This document shows, piece after piece, positions 59,825 through 64,000 of a stretch of 64,000 nt of DNA (position 1 is the first letter of the stretch; each line of letters opens with the position of its first letter). The stretch comes from Misgurnus anguillicaudatus (Eukaryota > Chordata > Actinopteri > Cypriniformes > Cobitidae). The stretch is taken from assembly GCF_027580225.2 (NCBI RefSeq), contig NC_073358.2, positions 30,716,501 to 30,780,500 of the forward strand, given 5' to 3'. The position numbers and the translations under genes were made by a program. The notes under the pieces are model-generated. The model ran no database searches, had not been told where the DNA came from, and saw only the letters and a list, made by a program, of their open reading frames with translations.

Positions 59825-60605
59825 TAGTGGTTCTCAAACTTTTTCAGCTTGTGGCCCCCCTTGTGTACGGCACATTCCTTTGCGGCCCCCCAAAGAAATG
59901 TTATGCCAAAAAACTGTTTTAAAACTTACAATTTTAATTACACAAAACATATTAAAGGGGCCATGGCATGAAAATCTGACTTTTTCCATGTTTAAGTGCT
60001 ATGATTGGGTCCCCAGTGCTTCTATCAACCTAGAAAATGTGAAAAAGATCAACCCAGTAACTTAATTTTGATAAACCATTCTCTACAAGCTAATGAAAAA
60101 ATAGGTAGTTGAAATTTGGCTCTCCTTATGATGTCATAAGGAGCTCTTATTATAATAATACCGCCCCTTAATCTGCACTATCCAACCACAGCACTGCCAT
60201 TTAGTGCAAAGAAAAGCACAATTGAGTTTTCATTGCAACAAACCACCAGCATTGTGATCAGTGTTTTGAATTTTATCAGCGTATTTGCATTTTAAAGGAC
60301 ACACCCAAAACGGCACATTTTTGCACACACCTACAAAGTGGCAATTTTAACATGCAATAACAAATTATCTATATGGTATTTTGAGCTAAAACTTCACATA
60401 TGTGCTCTGGGGACACCAAAGATTTATTTGACATCTTAAAAAAGTATTGTGCCATGGCCCCTTTAAATTATACAACATAGTGCTGTTGGTATTTTTTTTT
60501 TAGGTTTAATTACACAAAATTCATGATAAATTAATATTTTATAAAATGTCATAAAACTGGGGCCCCCCTGGCACCATCTCACGGCCCCCAGTTTGAGAAC
60601 CACTA
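59825..60605. mobile_element. hAT-type element with TAGTGGTTCTCAAAC ends
   Basis: Left TAGTGGTTCTCAAACTTTTT and right CAGTTTGAGAACCACTA are classic Charlie-like hAT termini. Sub-terminal GGCCCCCC / GGGGCCCCCC and CACGGCCCCC motifs lie inside both ends. The centre is occupied by another MITE (59952-60466). Flanking 8-mers do not match, so one side has been disturbed. Confidence 0.85.
59952..60466. mobile_element. TTAA-flanked MITE with GGGGCCATGGCATGAAAA ends, nested
   Basis: Left TTAAAGGGGCCATGGCA and right TGCCATGGCCCCTTTAA are perfect inverted repeats of 17 bp that include the TTAA. The interior shares long phrases with the degraded copy at 25661-26052 (AAAAAGATCAACCCAGTAAC, GGACACCAAAGATTTATTT). 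Contains CTTATGATGTCATAAG, a 16-bp perfect palindrome. It sits wholly within the hAT at 59825-60605. Confidence 0.9.
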
Positions 60606-60608
60606 GTA

Positions 60609-61009
60609 TAGAGGTGGACAGTAGTGTAGTATTTTTACTTACTACTTCAGTCATCTTTCAAGTATATCTACTTTATTAGCGTTTTCTTTGGAAAGCATAC
60701 TTTCACATATAGTGCATTCTAAAGCATAATATCGTATTTTTTTAATATACACTACATTTCATAAATACAAGTTGTTGTTTTACATTTAATACTTAAATGC
60801 AATAAAAATTTAGTACTTTCTTAGTTTTACATAATTTTTTAAATGTAATTATTAATGTAAGTATTAAATTAAATTGAATTAAATGTAGTTAAATAAAAAT
60901 GTATGATACCATGCTTTTGAATGAATGAAAAGATTTCCATAGAAAAACACTCTAATCAAGTAAAGATACTTAAAAAATGTACTTGATCAGAGTAAAAATA
61001 CTTCCTCTG
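60609..61009. mobile_element. Second copy of the CAGAGG...CCTCTG hAT MITE
   Basis: Starts TAGAGGTGGACAGTAG and ends ATACTTCCTCTG. It shares with 9659-10007 the order TAGTATTTTTACTT, TTTTCTTTGRAAA, CACTACATTTCATAA and AGTACTTTCT-type phrases, and GTACTT near the right end. The right flank GTTGCTTA (61010-61017) is not matched immediately left of it, but is found at 59819-59826, left of the adjoining hAT. Confidence 0.7.
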
Positions 61010-61639
61010 GTTGCTTATCTGAGGGTCTAGCCCTGTAGTAGACGTCGGAGTGACCTTATGACTCCCTTAAACATTATTTGGTTTTCTCTTGTTCCGCATA
61101 TCTTAGTTTATCTGGCATGTCTTTTTTAGTAGGGATGAAGCAATAGTTAACTTTTTCTGCACTTCACTTTTTTATGAAGTACAAAGTGATAAGATAAACT
61201 GCATTATAATTTTGTAATCATATAAACATCCCTTGCGTGGTGTGTGAAGTCCACTGTGCAATGCAGAAGATAACATTTGTGTGTTTGGTTAGCGTATGTG
61301 AAAGAATGTACTTGTCCAAACATGCACGCTCACGTGGACGTGCCTTAGTTATTGCCACATATAGGCTACATACAGGTCATTAGCATGTAATTGTTTAGCT
61401 TACATATATTTTATTTTAGCATGTATTAGCCCATACTGCAATGATAAAGTGTTTATAAAGTTTAAAAGATTGTTATCCAATTTAATTAGTTGGGAGACAA
61501 CAACCTGAACTCCCTGTTAATAACAGATTTTATCTGCATCAGCTAAATGGAAGATCAAATGAGATGTTGCACTGGAGTAAAATTAAGTAAACAGAAAGTT
61601 GAAGTGCTATTAAGTTTAGTGCTGTTAATGGGAGCGCTA

Positions 61640-61866
61640 TCTGTTTAAATGGGGCGTGTGACTGAGGAGGTGTGTTATCAGCTATCCCATGGGAAGTTTC
61701 CTATCTAATGGAGAGGTACGGAGGCCAGAGATTGCACAGAATTCCCTAAACACTCAATGAAGTGTGAATTCAGATCTAAATCGGAGCAATTCGCAAACAT
61801 TATTAGGTTTGCTCGACTTCATGAAGTCGACTGATGGAGCGGAGTTGCCTCTCATTCACTGTAAGA
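61640..61866 (+). other. Weak candidate alternative first exon
   Basis: A complex segment closing with CTCATTCACTGTAAGAGTAAGT, which offers two overlapping donors (GTAAGA at 61861 and GTAAGT at 61867). An ATG at 61821 inside the palindrome CGACTTCATGAAGTCG opens a frame that runs into the donor in phase 1. That is not the phase needed to join after exon 3, so any such exon would be untranslated or carry an upstream ORF. Confidence 0.2.
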
Positions 61867-62357
61867 GTAAGTGACACTGTTCGTCCTTTATTATTGTCGT
61901 TTCAACTTTGCTTTTGATGGCCGGATCATAATTATCTTTGCTTGCCTGTTTTATTGTTTAAGCTCTGAGGGATTTTAAGAAAGAATGTATTTAGTTTTTT
62001 TTCTAGCACATACTATAAAGCAGGAATAAGAGAAGTGTGGCTTTATAAACTGTTTATAGGTCACATACATCATATTAAAAATTTCAAGAATTACTTCTGG
62101 GTACTGCGAGTCATCTTCACCACTTGATGTCTCTTTTCTTATGCCAAAATATTTTGAATCAATATTTCGTGTCCAATTATGTATTTATGCGGCCATGTAA
62201 TAAGTGGGATAATGTTGGTATCACAAAAATAACCCCCTTCGGGGTGATACAAGATCAACACGTTGGGGTTTAATTTGCAACTTGGAAACTGCTGTCCTTT
62301 TCTGTATATTCCACAAATGTGCACTTTCACATAAGCTTAGAGGTAAATGTTCAACTG

Positions 62358-62614
62358 TTAAAGGTCCAGTGTGTATATTTTTAGCTAATTGAATTTGAAT
62401 TATGTGAATTGCAACCAACGCTTTGTAGAAGTTTATCCATTTAGAGCTACTGCAGAAACCTGCGGTGTATGTATAGATAAAAATGGCTAATTTTAAAGTA
62501 ATAAAAACAATACAGTTTATTTTGTAAGGTCTTTATACACCACTGAAAATATAGTTATGTACATTATATTGCATTTCTGTCATATCATTCTAAAAGTTAC
62601 ACAAGGCGCCTTTA
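62358..62614. repeat. TTAAAGGTCCAGTGTG repeat family (copy 2)
   Basis: Begins TTAAAGGTCCAGTGTGTA and ends ACACAAGGCGCCTTTA, weak inverted ends. Internal phrases GAATTGCAACCAACG, AAAACAATACAGTTTATT and TGTAAGGTCTTTATACACC recur at 18590-18798 and partly at 29095-29262. Confidence 0.6.
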
Positions 62615-63022
62615 TCTGATTTAGCCCTTGCTTTATGAATCCTTGCAAGCTGTAAACATATAACACAGACAGGGACAGAGAGAGAGAGAAAGATAGTTAG
62701 GTACAGTACAGGTGTGGCACAAAACAATTGATGTCCCTATTAGATGACATAAATACATGGGTTAGATTATCAAATGTTCTTTTTCATCTTTAGTAAATGT
62801 GATGATTGCAACTGCTTCACTCCGATCATTGTGGGCTGCTGTTTTTTAGGGCTAAAATTGAACCTGTCGGCTAGTTGCTATGGAGACACTTACCTTTTCA
62901 TAGTTGCGGACCATTCAAGAGTAGAGCCAAACCCAGGCACCAAAGGTACATTTATCTGCGTGCTCTATCGAAATGAGAGTGCAGCCATGACACTGAACCT
63001 TCAGACTGATCAATTAATCATA

Positions 63023-63227
63023 CACTGAAAAAAATGATTCATTGAATTTAATCAATTTTTTTAAGGTAAGTGGTTGCAATCAATTTATTTAAGCTACATT
63101 TAAACAAAAAAGATTAGTAACGTAAAATAAAATATAAAACTTTTGTTTAAATGTAGCTTAAATAAATTGATTGCAACCACTTACCTTAAAAAAATTGATT
63201 AAATTCAATGAATCATTTTTTTCAGTG
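63023..63227. mobile_element. Perfect palindromic MITE, 87-bp arms, TA-flanked
   Basis: Arms 63023-63109 and 63141-63227 are exact reverse complements over 87 bp with a 31-nt loop. The ends are CACTGAAAAAAATG / CATTTTTTTCAGTG and TA flanks both sides, consistent with a Tc1/mariner-type target. No divergence between arms implies a recent insertion or ongoing arm-to-arm conversion. Confidence 0.92.
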
Positions 63228-63377
63228 TATACTACATTAATTCACTTTGTGATTAATTAATAAAATGTGACGTGCATTCTTTATAGGCAAGCAGAATCAG
63301 AGAAGTTACTTGTTATACATTTAGCTCATCTTTTCCTAGATGAATATGTTCAGTACATTTTTTTTTGACAATAATAT

Positions 63378-63427
63378 GTTCCCTTTCAGTTGGTCACCGT
63401 TCCCTCCTTCAGGGAACGAGGGTTACG
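63378..63427. repeat. Repeat fragment with CGTTCCCT hairpin
   Basis: GTTCCCTTTCAGTTGGTCACC precedes an 8-bp stem CGTTCCCT / AGGGAACG (63398-63418) with 5-nt loop, then AGGGTTACG. This matches a cyprinid interspersed repeat I recall. Only this end is present. Confidence 0.4.
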
Positions 63428-63502
63428 TTTTTTGGACATGATAGAATGATAATCAGAATGTAAAATTTTGTAAAAAAGAAAAAAAGAAAAGAATTGTGTG
63501 CA

Positions 63503-63959
63503 TTTAAAGGGATAGTTCACAGTTAATCATTTTCTCATCCTTATGCTGTTCTAAACCTGTATATATTTATTTTTTTCTGATGAACACAAAAGAAGATAAA
63601 TGATGGTAAGCACACAGCTGATTTTAAACATAGACTTCCATAGCAGGAAAACAAATATTATGGAAGTATTGTGATAAATGATGAAGAAGATATTGACGGT
63701 ACCCATTGAATTTCATTGACTATAAGTCAATGGTTACAATTAGCTGTGTGCTTACCATCATTTATGAAAATATTTTCTTCATCATTTGTCACAATACTTT
63801 CATAATATTATTTTCTTACTATGAAAGTCAGTGGATACAATGAGCTGTGTGTTTACATCATTTATCAAAATTTCTTATTTTGTGTTCATCAGAAAAAAAA
63901 AATTCATACATGTTGATGAGAAAATAATGACAAAATGTTTTATTAATTATCCTTTTAAT
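63503..63959. mobile_element. MITE, TTAAAGGGATAGTTCAC family (copy 2, diverged)
   Basis: Left TTTAAAGGGATAGTTCAC and right ATTATCCTTTTAA are inverted ends. Sub-terminal TCTGATGAACACAAAAGAAG mirrors TTGTGTTCATCAGA. Internal AAATGATGGTAAGCACACAGCT recurs reversed once closely (about 63743) and once loosely (about 63840), as do CTTCCATA / TATGGAAG blocks. Confidence 0.75.
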
Positions 63960-64000
63960 AGTAAAAATAATCTTTAAAAAAATCAAATTACAGATGTCCA

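Overview
The window is animal nuclear DNA, and the repeats point to a teleost, most likely a cyprinid-like fish. It is AT-rich and intron-dominated, has long dinucleotide microsatellites, and is packed with cut-and-paste transposon relics: hAT-type elements with 8-bp target duplications and fold-back elements whose ends read TTAAAGGGATAG. It also holds two tRNA-derived SINE copies and one 5'-truncated L2/CR1-like LINE. There is no bacterial gene organisation, and nearly every long reading frame is a chance frame in repeats.

One protein-coding gene is recognisable: the 5' half of dab2ip (DAB2-interacting protein / AIP1, a SynGAP-family Ras GTPase-activating protein) on the + strand. Three coding exons are visible at 22679-22802, 36924-37012 and 42245-42363. 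They have GT/AG borders and compatible phases (1, 0, 2) and encode the first 110 residues, including the YYYRLL / Arg-Ser-repeat amino terminus and the GFLSRRLKG...KRTKSQPKL segment shared by DAB2IP, RASAL2 and SYNGAP1. The exons for the rest of the PH domain and for the C2, RasGAP and coiled-coil regions lie beyond the right edge. A likely alternative promoter and non-coding first exon sits at 50220-50450 in the third intron. Two weaker first-exon candidates are at 4101-4415 and 61640-61866.

Layout: 1-22 kb is upstream sequence, largely repeats: a fold-back at 2.6-3.3 kb, a MITE at 7.0-7.6 kb, a hAT MITE at 9.7 kb, a hAT with a nested fold-back at 11.9-13.7 kb, a hAT MITE at 13.9-14.6 kb, a palindrome at 16.0-16.3 kb, and an inverted pair of fold-backs at 20.9-22.1 kb. 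Intron 1 spans 22.8-36.9 kb, with a tiny hAT carrying an internal minisatellite at 27.6 kb, a fold-back at 29.3-30.1 kb, a nested pair at 33.3-35.2 kb and a minus-strand SINE at 36.0-36.2 kb. Intron 2 is 37.0-42.2 kb. Intron 3 runs from 42.4 kb to the window end, with hAT-like elements at 43.0-44.2, 46.6-47.4 and 48.1-49.7 kb, the alternative first exon at 50.2-50.5 kb, MITEs and a SINE at 51.4-52.6 kb, a nested MITE at 54.3-55.4 kb, the LINE at 56.4-57.4 kb, a compound hAT at 59.8-61.0 kb and a perfect 87-bp palindrome at 63.0-63.2 kb.

I found no convincing new protein system. The most interesting points are an apparent 21-nt acceptor shift in dab2ip exon 2, the predicted internal-start isoform from the 50.4-kb first exon, and several transposon insertions whose order can be read from their target duplications. 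Names of proteins and repeat families come from memory and pattern, not from a search.
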